From assembly GCA_947625005.1 (NCBI GenBank), contig CANQNA010000017.1:1-15892 (forward strand): a DNA stretch of 15,892 nt, in the 5' to 3' direction. The stretch is from an uncultured Bacilli bacterium (GTDB lineage: Bacteria > Bacillota_I > Bacilli_A > RF39 > UBA660). Positions 1 through 6,094 of this stretch are shown here, piece after piece. Made by a program: the position numbers and the translations under genes. The stretch's first letter is position 1. Every line of letters starts with the position of its first letter. Under the pieces are notes generated by a model that was not told the DNA's origin, searched no databases, and was given only the letters and a program-made list of their open reading frames with translations.

Positions 1-2908
1 AACCTCCTGATGTTCCTTTATCAAACACATTAGGAACTCCATAGACATTAAATCCTAAAGGATTATAAATCATTTCTAAAGCACCACTAAAATCTGATCC
101 TTCAGTATTATGAGTCACTATACCATTAGCTATATAAGTATGAGTATTATCTGCAGTTAAATTATAAATAGTTTGTAAACCTATATTTTTTATATCAATG
201 ATTTTTTCTTCTCTTTTAGAAGTAGGTTTTTTTGTAGAAAATAATTCTTTAATTTTATTTAATCTTTCCTGTTTTACTTTAGGATAAAGTTTTATATTGT
301 GACAAAAATTTAATAAACTAATACTATCAGATATAGTATATTCAAACCAAGAATGTTTGTCTTTAGGATTATTTTTTCTAGGCAATCTCTCTCTAATTCT
401 ACCATGTATTCCAAATTTTATAAGCAATAACCCCAAAAAAGATAATAATTCTTTAGAAGCAGAAGAAATTGATATTTCTGCTAAATCTTTATTGTTGGCT
501 TTTCTTAAATTCACATATCCATCTGTATCAAAAAAACCTCCAATAAGTTCAGACAAAGCTTCTTTTGAGTATTGACCAATCTTGTTTGGAAAAGTTTTAT
601 TTAATTTAGTTTGACCATAAATCCCTTCTTCTCTTAGATATTTATTAAATCCCTTAATTGCAATTTCTTGAAACACTTTTCCTGATTTTGTAATGTATTC
701 TTTTTGAATGTTATATTCAAAATTATTTTTTATAAAATCTAAAATTTCAGGCTCACAGTTAGATAGTCTGGTAGATTGATTGTTTCCATAAGAACCATCT
801 CCTATTACCCAACCTATAACTCTTGGGTATTTGGGATTATATGTTCCAAATAATGGAATTTCCTCAACTATTTTAATTCTATCTCCAATTTTTAGATTCC
901 CAGCTTCTATAAATTTACCTTTAACAAAAATAGGATGATCTATACTACATCTTAATTTTTTATTGAAAGAAGTAGTTATTTCTATACATTCCTTTTTCTG
1001 TAAAGGTTGTATGTAAGAAATAGTTTCTTTAGAATATTTTTTTAACTTTGTATTATACCCTATGATTCCATCTTCTTTTTTAAGATCTTCAATATTTTTT
1101 ATATCTCCAGAGCTAGTATATACTTTAGAACCTGCACAAATACAGCCTCCAGTTCCTAAAGCAATTGCTTGTCCAAAAGAATATCCACCTTCTTCTACAT
1201 TAGGTCTGCTAGTATTCCATGCATCTATAAAACCAGGAAACATACCAAACTCCTCCCATATCATTAAATGAGATCTCTTTCCCCTAGCCTTATCTGAATC
1301 ATTATTTAATGATAATCCTATAATTTCATTTCTAGTTCCTAAAGCTACATCTTTATTTCTAGTATCTTTAAATCCCATAATCCAATGCATTTCTTGATTA
1401 GAAGATTTTAATCTACTAGATGGATATTGTGTATTTAAAGCTAAAAAATCTGTCATAGCTAATATCTTATTTAGAGTACCATCTTTTCTTAAATACTCTG
1501 TATTACTAGCTACAACAACAGATTTTACTTTTTCACATACTTCTTTGTTTTCTCCTAAGATAAAATTTCTAGTAGCCATAGATGCTACTTTAAATGAATT
1601 ATGAGTGACAATAAAGTCATTCATTAAAAATAAATGAGAATCATTATCTACTATTACACATTTAGCATCTTCATTATGAGAATATTCTACAGAACAAACT
1701 TCTATATATTGATCTAGTTTAGTATAAAAATTTTGAATGTAAATAATATAAATTGTTTTATTATTTATTCTAACTTTTTCTTCTTTACATATATAGCCTA
1801 ATGATCTTCCTATCCATAAAACATCTTTAGCCAAGATAGAATATTTAGTAGAATATTTTACTGTTCCATTATTTAAAATTTTTGATTTTAACAAAACTCC
1901 TTCTAGAACTTTTCTTCTAACTTTTTCAGAATTAAATTTATAATTGTCACTTATTCTAGTTTTTATAGATAGTCCATATTTAAAAGGATCTAAAATAAGA
2001 GGTTTTTCTTTTATCTGAATAGGTTTGTTTATAGGAAGAAAGACTTTATCTTTTGAAATATTATTAATAATCCATTGTGTATCTACTGTTATTAATTTAT
2101 TTCCATATTTTATAGTCCAAAGATGTTCTAAACCAGCATATGCTATTCTTCCATCTTTTAAAGTTAATTTATATATTGGTTTTGATTTATGATTAAACTC
2201 CTCTAAGACTTTTGTTGGCTTACCATTATCTCCATATAAATAATCTCCTGGATGTATATCCTTCCACACTTTATATCCATTTGGAGTATATACTATAGTA
2301 GAATTAGGAAGCATTTTTCCTTTTCCTCTAGCTGCTATTAAAGCTGAATGTTGACCCCCTTTGTATTCATTATACATTCCTCCATATCTAGCTTGATTTA
2401 TATAATGAAAGAATATATAATCTCCATCATAGATATCAGGGAAATCAACAACTCTATTTACAGCATTAGTATCTTTAATATTAGCTGTTGCTCTTTCTAT
2501 TGGAGAATAGTTCAAATAAAAATAATGATAACCAGTAATCCATTCACCATCTGATGGTCTTTTACATCCATACCAACATTTAAGAACTTCCTTTCTTAAC
2601 CATTTCATATATGGACTATTTGGATTACCATTAGGTCTTAAATTAGTATATTTACCATGTTTTTTAAAAGCTAATGCAGGTTTCCTAAAATAATCCATAT
2701 TCTCTAATATATGAGGTTTGACTACATTAACTATAATTTTATCTTCTGAATCTCTTTCTAGATCTTTAGCATAAGGTCTATCTGGAGATATCATCCATCT
2801 TATAAATGGATAATTGTTTAAATAGTCTAGTAATTCTGTTCTCTCTTCTTTAGCTAATGTCTCTAGAAACTCAGGAGTTAATTCTGTGTTTACAGCATTA
2901 GTTACCAT
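1..2908 (-). CDS. terL: Phage terminase large subunit (TerL), interrupted by two inteins, 3' end outside the window
   Basis: This is the ATP-driven DNA-packaging motor and headful nuclease of a tailed phage; only the ATPase part lies in the window. The open frame runs from an ATG at 2908 (AAGGA just upstream) to the left edge, 969 codons without a stop. Removing the two inteins leaves extein residues 1-198, 438-588 and 935-969, which join into a continuous ATPase. The P-loop reads ARGKGK|S with the intein between Lys and Ser. Walker B is HLMIWEE at about 547-553. The coupling motif ALGTGG|TEG holds the second intein. The N-terminal region (PYMKWLRKE, PSDGEWITGYHYFYLNY) resembles crAss-like and related Bacteroidota phage terminases. 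The nuclease domain must lie beyond position 1. The start overlaps the upstream gene by 11 bp, so translation is probably coupled. Function would depend on both inteins splicing out. Confidence 0.93.
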   Translation of the reverse strand, partial: MVTNAVNTELTPEFLETLAKEERTELLDYLNNYPFIRWMISPDRPYAKDLERDSEDKIIVNVVKPHILENMDYFRKPALAFKKHGKYTNLRPNGNPNSPYMKWLRKEVLKCWYGCKRPSDGEWITGYHYFYLNYSPIERATANIKDTNAVNRVVDFPDIYDGDYIFFHYINQARYGGMYNEYKGGQHSALIAARGKGKMLPNSTIVYTPNGYKVWKDIHPGDYLYGDNGKPTKVLEEFNHKSKPIYKLTLKDGRIAYAGLEHLWTIKYGNKLITVDTQWIINNISKDKVFLPINKPIQIKEKPLILDPFKYGLSIKTRISDNYKFNSEKVRRKVLEGVLLKSKILNNGTVKYSTKYSILAKDVLWIGRSLGYICKEEKVRINNKTIYIIYIQNFYTKLDQYIEVCSVEYSHNEDAKCVIVDNDSHLFLMNDFIVTHNSFKVASMATRNFILGENKEVCEKVKSVVVASNTEYLRKDGTLNKILAMTDFLALNTQYPSSRLKSSNQEMHWIMGFKDTRNKDVALGTRNEIIGLSLNNDSDKARGKRSHLMIWEEFGMFPGFIDAWNTSRPNVEEGGYSFGQAIALGTGGCICAGSKVYTSSGDIKNIEDLKKEDGIIGYNTKLKKYSKETISYIQPLQKKECIEITTSFNKKLRCSIDHPIFVKGKFIEAGNLKIGDRIKIVEEIPLFGTYNPKYPRVIGWVIGDGSYGNNQSTRLSNCEPEILDFIKNNFEYNIQKEYITKSGKVFQEIAIKGFNKYLREEGIYGQTKLNKTFPNKIGQYSKEALSELIGGFFDTDGYVNLRKANNKDLAEISISSASKELLSFLGLLLIKFGIHGRIRERLPRKNNPKDKHSWFEYTISDSISLLNFCHNIKLYPKVKQERLNKIKELFSTKKPTSKREEKIIDIKNIGLQTIYNLTADNTHTYIANGIVTHNTEGSDFSGALEMIYNPLGFNVYGVPNVFDKGTSGG
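107..1144 (-). other. Class 1 intein with LAGLIDADG homing endonuclease, inserted in the TerL TGG motif
   Basis: This 346-residue in-frame element lies within TerL (codons 589-934). It starts with Cys1 (CICAGSKVYTSSG, a typical block A) and ends with NGIVTHN followed by extein Thr+1, so the splice nucleophiles Cys1, His345, Asn346 and Thr+1 are all present. Block B reads CSIDHP with His70. Block F has Asn328 where Asp is common. Two LAGLIDADG-type motifs are visible: RVIGWVIGDGS, with Asp116, and LIGGFFDTDG, with Asp206/Asp208, about 90 residues apart. That is the usual layout of a two-motif (DOD) homing endonuclease with acidic catalytic residues. Both splicing and endonuclease therefore look intact. 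The insertion point GTGG|TEG is a highly conserved terminase motif, the kind of site homing endonucleases favour. Confidence 0.92.
1598..2314 (-). other. Class 3-type (WCT) intein with degenerate endonuclease remnant, inserted in the TerL Walker A motif
   Basis: This 239-residue element (TerL codons 199-437) splits the P-loop between Lys198 and Ser+1. Block A reads MLPNSTIVYTPNG, with Met where Cys, Ser or Ala is expected at position 1. It ends NDFIVTHN|S. Class 3 inteins lack the position-1 nucleophile and use a Trp-Cys-Thr set instead. Here Trp66 sits two residues after the block B His64 (GLEHLWTI), Cys219 is at the block F position 4 site (AKCVIVD), and Thr237 immediately precedes His238-Asn239, so all three fit. 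The middle keeps a ghost of a LAGLIDADG enzyme: LDPFKYGLSI at 108-117 and EKVRRKVLEGVLLKSKI at about 130-146, with the acidic residues and the region between the motifs lost. Homing activity should be gone while splicing may persist. Intein identity is near certain; the class 3 call is by motif reading. Confidence 0.88.
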
Positions 2909-3473
2909 CTTGTATTCCTTTTAAAGTTTCTATATCATTAAATGCTTTGAATCCACTATCTAGAATAGTTCTATCCTTAGATGTAATAGAATCTTCTTCA
3001 ATTTCAGCTAATACTTCCCTTTCTAATTCTTTAAATTCTTTTAATAAAGGTCCTACTTGTTTAATAGAACTTGTAGATTTATTAATTTCATTAGCATCCA
3101 TATTTTTATAATCAGCCTCTCTTAAATTCTGAGTGATCTTTCTAATAGCGACTCTAACATCATCTAATGCTGTAGAAAAAATAGTCACACTTAATTTAAG
3201 ATAAGTGTTCATAGCTTTAGTTACAAGTTCATCTGGTTTCCATTTTTTAGGCAAATTTAAATCTGTCTTAATGGCTTCCATTCTTTCTGTAGGATCATCT
3301 ATATAAAGATAATCTGATCTACTATCACAAAAGAAAAAAATAAATGATAATTCATTTATAGCATGCTCTTTTGTTTTAGATTTATCTCTTTTAACTAACT
3401 CCTTAAAATCAACTATAGTTAATGCTTCAGGAGCTATTTCTACTTTCCAATTTTCTAATTTAAATAGTTTCAT
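2898..3473 (-). CDS. Hypothetical protein upstream of terL (191 aa)
   Basis: I do not recognise this protein. It is a 191-aa, charged, mainly helical protein without membrane segments. The region from about residue 70 (KPDELVTKAMNTYLKLSVTIF) to 165 looks like a long alpha-helical stretch with coiled-coil character (LLKEFKELEREVLAEIEED). A longer reading from a TTG at 3482 is possible, but the ATG at 3473 directly follows the T-run of a terminator and is preferred. Its end overlaps the terL start by 11 bp, implying translational coupling. Position immediately before terL is where a small-terminase or head-assembly factor often sits, but nothing in the sequence proves that role. Confidence 0.8.
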   Translation of the reverse strand: MKLFKLENWKVEIAPEALTIVDFKELVKRDKSKTKEHAINELSFIFFFCDSRSDYLYIDDPTERMEAIKTDLNLPKKWKPDELVTKAMNTYLKLSVTIFSTALDDVRVAIRKITQNLREADYKNMDANEINKSTSSIKQVGPLLKEFKELEREVLAEIEEDSITSKDRTILDSGFKAFNDIETLKGIQDGN

Positions 3474-3480
3474 AATAAAC

Positions 3481-3509
3481 AAAAAAAGAGGAAGCTTTAA
3501 GCCTCCTCT
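3481..3509 (-). terminator. Intrinsic terminator or attenuator containing the co-chaperonin stop codon
   Basis: Read on the minus strand, arms AGAGGAGGCTT and AAGCTTCCTCT pair at 10 of 11 positions around a minimal loop and are followed directly by seven T. The TAA stop codon of the co-chaperonin gene (3499-3497) lies in the loop and the next gene's ATG is only about 7 nt after the T-run. This is a classic Rho-independent terminator placed inside the operon, so expression of the 191-aa protein and terL probably depends on read-through or on an unseen promoter. Confidence 0.8.
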
Positions 3510-3871
3510 GTTACTACTTTATATCTAACATCTGAATCATATAGAAAAAGAATCTCTTTATCTTCTGATTTTTCAATAGGTAAATCTAAATAATATTCCC
3601 AACCATATTCTTCCTTAGAAGGATCAGGTTGAAAAGCTTTTTTCTTCTGTTCCCTTCTAATATAGTTTTTAGGATTAATTTCAATAACATCTCCTACTTT
3701 TAATTCTCTACTAGCAGTTCCTCCTAAAGCTAAAATAGTTTGTCTGAGTTTAACAACTCCTTCTTGTTTGTCTAATAGAATTAACCCAGATTCTGTTTTA
3801 TCAATATCTTCTTTAGTATATCTATCTGCTGTGGTCACAATAGCATTATGAATAGGTACAATCTTCTCCAT
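3497..3871 (-). CDS. GroES/T4 gp31-like co-chaperonin (putative)
   Basis: GroES-family proteins cap the host GroEL ring, and phage versions such as T4 gp31 adapt it to fold the capsid protein. This 124-aa protein has the expected order. An N-terminal strand MEKIVPIHNAIVTTADRY is followed by an acidic loop with TESGLILLDKQEG at about 26-38, matching the mobile loop with its hydrophobic tripeptide (IVL in GroES, LII in gp31, LIL here). Next come a strand with small residues (ILALGGTASRELKVGDVIEI), corresponding to the VGPG...VKVGD segment, and a C-terminal strand ending FLYDSDVRYKVV, like the YLILKEDDILAV end. It is slightly longer than GroES because of an insert around residues 72-100. It overlaps the upstream HU-like gene by 26 bp. 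The call rests on pattern similarity, not a search. Confidence 0.62.
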   Translation of the reverse strand: MEKIVPIHNAIVTTADRYTKEDIDKTESGLILLDKQEGVVKLRQTILALGGTASRELKVGDVIEINPKNYIRREQKKKAFQPDPSKEEYGWEYYLDLPIEKSEDKEILFLYDSDVRYKVVTEEA

Positions 3872-4097
3872 TTGTTCTTTCTTTATATAATTCTGTGAAT
3901 TTTTTTACTCTTTCTACATTTACTCTTATTTTACCTAAATGAGGCAAAATAAAAGAATGTTTTTGATTTTCTATATTATTATAATCTAACTCTTTTACAG
4001 TGCTTTTAATAAACTTAAAAACACTTAAATAGATGTTTTCTGCTTGAGCTTGTGTAATATTAAATTTCTTAGAAGCCTCTCTATATATGTTATTCAT
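3846..4097 (-). CDS. HU/IHF-like small DNA-binding protein (putative)
   Basis: This 83-aa protein resembles the HU/IHF nucleoid-protein layout. An N-terminal two-helix part (IYREASKKFNITQAQAENIYLSVFKFIKSTVKE) recalls the start of HU, followed by FILPHLGKIRVNVERVKKF, which recalls the HU segment with F-x-x-x-x-G-x-F-x-V-x-x-R leading to the DNA-gripping arm. The C-terminal tail is lysine and glutamate rich. IHF-like proteins are known from crAss-like phages, where they could bend DNA for packaging or transcription. The canonical RNP tip of the HU arm is not obvious, so this may be a divergent or unrelated fold. It overlaps its downstream neighbour by 26 bp and its upstream neighbour by 8 bp, firmly within one operon. 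Confidence 0.55.
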   Translation of the reverse strand: MNNIYREASKKFNITQAQAENIYLSVFKFIKSTVKELDYNNIENQKHSFILPHLGKIRVNVERVKKFTELYKERTNGEDCTYS

Positions 4098-4440
4098 GCT
4101 TAAATTCTAGTTTTAGTGTTAAATCTTCATATTTATAAAAATCATCAAATAAAACTATACTAGGATTTAATTCTCCATCAATTATAGCTTGTTTCTTTCT
4201 AAGACTAGATAAAAGAGTAGCTAGAGATCTTTGTGTAATCCCTAGCTGCTCACATATTATTGGTTTATTGAGTTTAACAATTTTAAATAAGTTTCTTGTT
4301 TTTTCTATTCTACACAATTTCTCTAAAACAATTAAAACTCTTTCTTCACCTTCTGTTAATTTACTAATAGGTCTGATAACTTTTAGATAGTTTCTAAGAA
4401 AATTTTCTTCATCACTCTTGATTGTTATTTTCCTTATCAT
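4090..4440 (-). CDS. Winged-helix-like DNA-binding protein (putative)
   Basis: This 116-aa protein has a plausible winged helix-turn-helix core. A helix LTEGEERVLIVLEKLC leads to a turn and recognition helix KPIICEQLGITQRSLATLLSSLRKKQAI, then a short wing DGELNPSIVLFD. The ITQRSLATLLSSLRKK stretch is a convincing recognition helix. It could be a phage transcription regulator, or it could act in packaging-site recognition, since terminase small subunits also use helix-turn-helix domains and this operon encodes terL. The ATG at 4440 is chosen over a TTG at 4449, which would add three residues. It overlaps the upstream gene by 29 bp. Fold confidence is moderate and the role is unknown. Confidence 0.65.
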   Translation of the reverse strand: MIRKITIKSDEENFLRNYLKVIRPISKLTEGEERVLIVLEKLCRIEKTRNLFKIVKLNKPIICEQLGITQRSLATLLSSLRKKQAIIDGELNPSIVLFDDFYKYEDLTLKLEFKHE

Positions 4441-4732
4441 GTAATCCAAAAGCTTTTTTTACTTCATTCCTTAGTATACTCTCAAATTGTTCATCCCAAT
4501 TACCAATCTTTAAAACCTCTAAGATAATCTCTAGTCTAGAGATATTATGAAGCTGTTGCTTTAGAAATTTATTTTCTTCATATAGTTTAGTGATATGTGC
4601 AACAGGATTCGCATCTTCCATCAATGGCACTGGACCTTCATCTTTACATGTATTGGCCTTACATGTTTCTTGAGATTTTACTTTTTTATTTTCTTCTGTA
4701 TCTACTACTTGCATTTTAGTCTTCTTCTCCAT
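4412..4732 (-). CDS. Hypothetical protein with short coiled coil (106 aa)
   Basis: I do not recognise this protein. It has a lysine- and glutamate-rich, probably disordered N-terminus with two cysteines (KSQETCKANTCKDEG), a proline-containing linker, then a helical segment ITKLYEENKFLKQQLHNISRLEIILEVLKI at about residues 47-76 with heptad-like leucine/isoleucine spacing, suggesting a dimeric coiled coil. The C-terminal part is charged. It starts 6 bp after the zinc-ribbon gene and overlaps the winged-helix gene, so it is co-transcribed with the packaging operon. Confidence 0.75.
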   Translation of the reverse strand: MEKKTKMQVVDTEENKKVKSQETCKANTCKDEGPVPLMEDANPVAHITKLYEENKFLKQQLHNISRLEIILEVLKIGNWDEQFESILRNEVKKAFGLHDKENNNQE

Positions 4733-4738
4733 GTTATT

Positions 4739-4990
4739 TTATTTTATGTTTAAATTTAATTTATATGCCCATTTAGCTGGCCTCTCTACTTTAATACCTC
4801 TATCTTCTGCTAGTTGAACCCATTTGTTAAATGGAATAGTTTTAATGTTAAAAGAACCACATTTACAACATACACTTCCTTCATTTTTAATTCCATTTCT
4901 TATATATGAGTTCTTTTTAATATGTAAGCTTAAACACTTGGTACAATAGAAAACAGGCTCAGTCTCTTTACACCAATTATTTGCTCCCAT
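4739..4990 (-). CDS. Zinc-ribbon protein (83 aa)
   Basis: This small basic protein has two Cys pairs, FYCTKCLSLH at residues 16 and 19 and VCCKCGSFNI at 41 and 44, separated by 21 residues, the spacing of a treble-clef or zinc-ribbon knuckle. Cys42 is an extra cysteine beside the second pair. The C-terminus (FNKWVQLAEDRGIKVERPAKWAYKL) is basic and probably contacts nucleic acid or a partner protein. Such mini zinc ribbons in phage operons often act as transcription or recombination accessories, but the exact role cannot be read from the sequence. It lies 2 bp after the first gene of the operon. Confidence 0.78.
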   Translation of the reverse strand: MGANNWCKETEPVFYCTKCLSLHIKKNSYIRNGIKNEGSVCCKCGSFNIKTIPFNKWVQLAEDRGIKVERPAKWAYKLNLNIK

Positions 4991-4992
4991 AA

Positions 4993-5148
4993 TTAAGATA
5001 CTCTATTAAATAATCTCTCCATATAACTAACTCTAGTTCCTTTAAACATCTTCTGATATTCTTTAGCAGCTGCTTTTCTAATAGCTCTTTCTAAAGCTGT
5101 ATTCTTATGTTTGTTTAAAACAAACTCAATATAAAGTGTTTGTATCAT
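4993..5148 (-). CDS. Small basic protein, first gene of the terL operon (51 aa)
   Basis: An ATG at 5148 opens a 51-aa frame ending TAA at 4993. The protein begins MIQTLYIEFVLNKHKNTALE and continues with an alanine/lysine-rich helix (RAIRKAAAKEYQKMFKG) and a basic tail. It is not recognised. Support for coding comes from its position: about 120 bp downstream of a Bacteroides-type promoter, preceded by an A/G-rich ribosome-binding stretch (AAAAGAAAAA), and only 2 bp before the zinc-ribbon start. Confidence 0.65.
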   Translation of the reverse strand: MIQTLYIEFVLNKHKNTALERAIRKAAAKEYQKMFKGTRVSYMERLFNRVS

Positions 5149-5202
5149 ATTTTTTCTTTTTAATTTAATTTATATTATAACATTTGAATTTAATAAAGTT
5201 AA

Positions 5203-5248
5203 ATTGTCTAAAATAATAGTCTATAATTATAATTGTAACAATTGTCTA
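5203..5248. promoter_or_regulatory. Palindrome and direct repeats in the terL-operon leader
   Basis: Between the promoter and the first gene lies the perfect 13-bp palindrome AATTGTAACAATT at 5231-5243. ATTGTCTA occurs at 5203-5210 and again at 5241-5248, 38 bp apart. The placement downstream of the promoter suggests an operator or 5' leader structure. AT-rich DNA makes short palindromes common, so support is modest. Confidence 0.35.
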
Positions 5249-5268
5249 TAGTTAATTATCTTACTTTG

Positions 5269-5300
5269 CAAAGATAATATATATTTTCTATAAATGCAAG
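5269..5300 (-). promoter_or_regulatory. Bacteroides-type promoter for the terL operon
   Basis: Read leftwards, CTTG at 5300-5297 is followed by a 20-bp spacer and TATCTTTG at 5276-5269. The second element is a perfect TAnnTTTG, the -7 consensus of Bacteroides primary-sigma promoters. Spacer and -7 octamer are identical to those of the promoter at 6063-6094. Transcription would begin near 5262 and give a leader of about 110 nt before the ATG at 5148. Confidence 0.7.
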
Positions 5301-5311
5301 AAAAATCCAAT

Positions 5312-5800
5312 TTATTTTTTATGAGGTATTTCTGTTATAATACAATCAAGTCTTTGTGGAGGATTGCCACTTCCAAGTTCTATAGTTAAATTATAATTTT
5401 CTTTATCAAACCAATAGTCTTTAATTTCTATAAAATTATCTCCTTCATTTAACTTTATTTCTATATTATTTAGATTAGAATCAGTGTACTGAATATGAGG
5501 ATATCTTGTCTCTTCCCATGTTCCAGTAACATTTAAATTAAATTTAATTATTCTATCTGGAAATTGTTTTAATAAATTTAATGGAGTACATTCTACATAG
5601 TTGTGGCTTGGTTCTGGTCGCTTTTGTTTAAATAATTTAATTGTGTGACTGTCTACCAGAATATCATCCCATCCAATTTCCCAATTAGTTTCAAAATTTA
5701 AATAGTATTCTAATTTTGGTTCTTTAGAATTTTCTGTGATAGCAACACATTCATTATAAAACATTTCTGTTCCCTTTTTATAGATGTCTGCATACTGCAC
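5312..5800 (-). CDS. Hypothetical protein (162 aa), GTG start
   Basis: I do not recognise this protein. It is acidic to neutral, rich in aromatic residues and beta-strand-like segments (IIKFNLNVTGTWEETRYPHIQY, FIEIKDYWFDKENYNLTIELGSG), with no membrane segment or signal peptide. It may be a beta-sandwich domain. The frame opens with GTG at 5800; an internal ATG (Met13, 5764) is an alternative. Its first 13 residues, MQYADIYKKGTEM, are repeated in diverged form just upstream in another frame, and an A7 run joins the two, so the true N-terminus may lie further upstream (see the entry at 5800-5889). It ends 12 bp before the -33 element of the terL-operon promoter. Confidence 0.72.
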   Translation of the reverse strand: MQYADIYKKGTEMFYNECVAITENSKEPKLEYYLNFETNWEIGWDDILVDSHTIKLFKQKRPEPSHNYVECTPLNLLKQFPDRIIKFNLNVTGTWEETRYPHIQYTDSNLNNIEIKLNEGDNFIEIKDYWFDKENYNLTIELGSGNPPQRLDCIITEIPHKK

Positions 5801-5889
5801 TTTTCTTTTTTTAATAGTGGATAGACATATTTTTTCCTAAATTCCTCTGTCCCTATTTTATAAATTTCTTCATATCCTATTAGTTCAAT
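5800..5889 (-). pseudogene. Frameshifted upstream repeat of the 162-aa gene's N-terminus
   Basis: A frame without an ATG encodes 30 residues containing GYEEIYKIGTEEF, which aligns with QYADIYKKGTEMF at the start of the 162-aa protein. The codons differ, so this is a diverged duplication rather than a recent copy. The frame ends in CTATTAAAAAAAGAAAAG, where a one-base backward shift in the A7 run passes straight into the GTG frame. Upstream, the 55-aa ORF stops here in a third frame. It could be a tandem-repeat gene broken by two indels, a slippage-dependent extension, or decay. Confidence 0.5.
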
Positions 5890-6047
5890 TCTCCATTATC
5901 TGTTATTATTATCTCTTCTTTACTGTAACATATCTTTTTATAGGTTAAATAACTGTTATTATCTACTTCATAATAGTAATTATCTATTAGAACAGCTAGA
6001 TATTTCTTACCTTTAAATGTGATTTGTTTTACTTCTTTTGCTTTCAT
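5880..6047 (-). CDS. Small hypothetical protein (55 aa), promoter-proximal
   Basis: ATG at 6047 to TAA at 5880. The protein (beginning MKAKEVKQITFKGKKYLAVL) has alternating hydrophobic and tyrosine-rich stretches (IDNYYYEVDNNSYLTYKKI) that look like a small beta-sheet domain, perhaps SH3-like, and is not recognised. It begins 15 bp after the -7 element of a well-formed Bacteroides-type promoter, so its 5' leader would be very short. It may be the N-terminal piece of a longer gene continuing through the frameshifted segment at 5800-5889 into the 162-aa frame. Confidence 0.55.
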   Translation of the reverse strand: MKAKEVKQITFKGKKYLAVLIDNYYYEVDNNSYLTYKKICYSKEEIIITDNGELN

Positions 6048-6062
6048 ATTTAAAATTTCTTA

Positions 6063-6094
6063 CAAAGATAATATAATATTTTGGATTTTGCAAA
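6063..6094 (-). promoter_or_regulatory. Bacteroides-type promoter (minus strand)
   Basis: Read leftwards, TTTG at 6094-6091 (within TTTGCAAAATCC), a 20-bp spacer and TATCTTTG at 6070-6063 match the Bacteroides -33 TTTG and -7 TAnnTTTG elements exactly. The first ATG follows at 6047. The same spacer length and the same -7 octamer occur in the terL-operon promoter, supporting both. Confidence 0.75.

Noticed and set aside
357..2554. Plus-strand ORFs at 357-575, 1062-1271 and 2348-2554
   Set aside because: They lie antisense to the continuous terL/intein reading frame, whose motifs are unambiguous.
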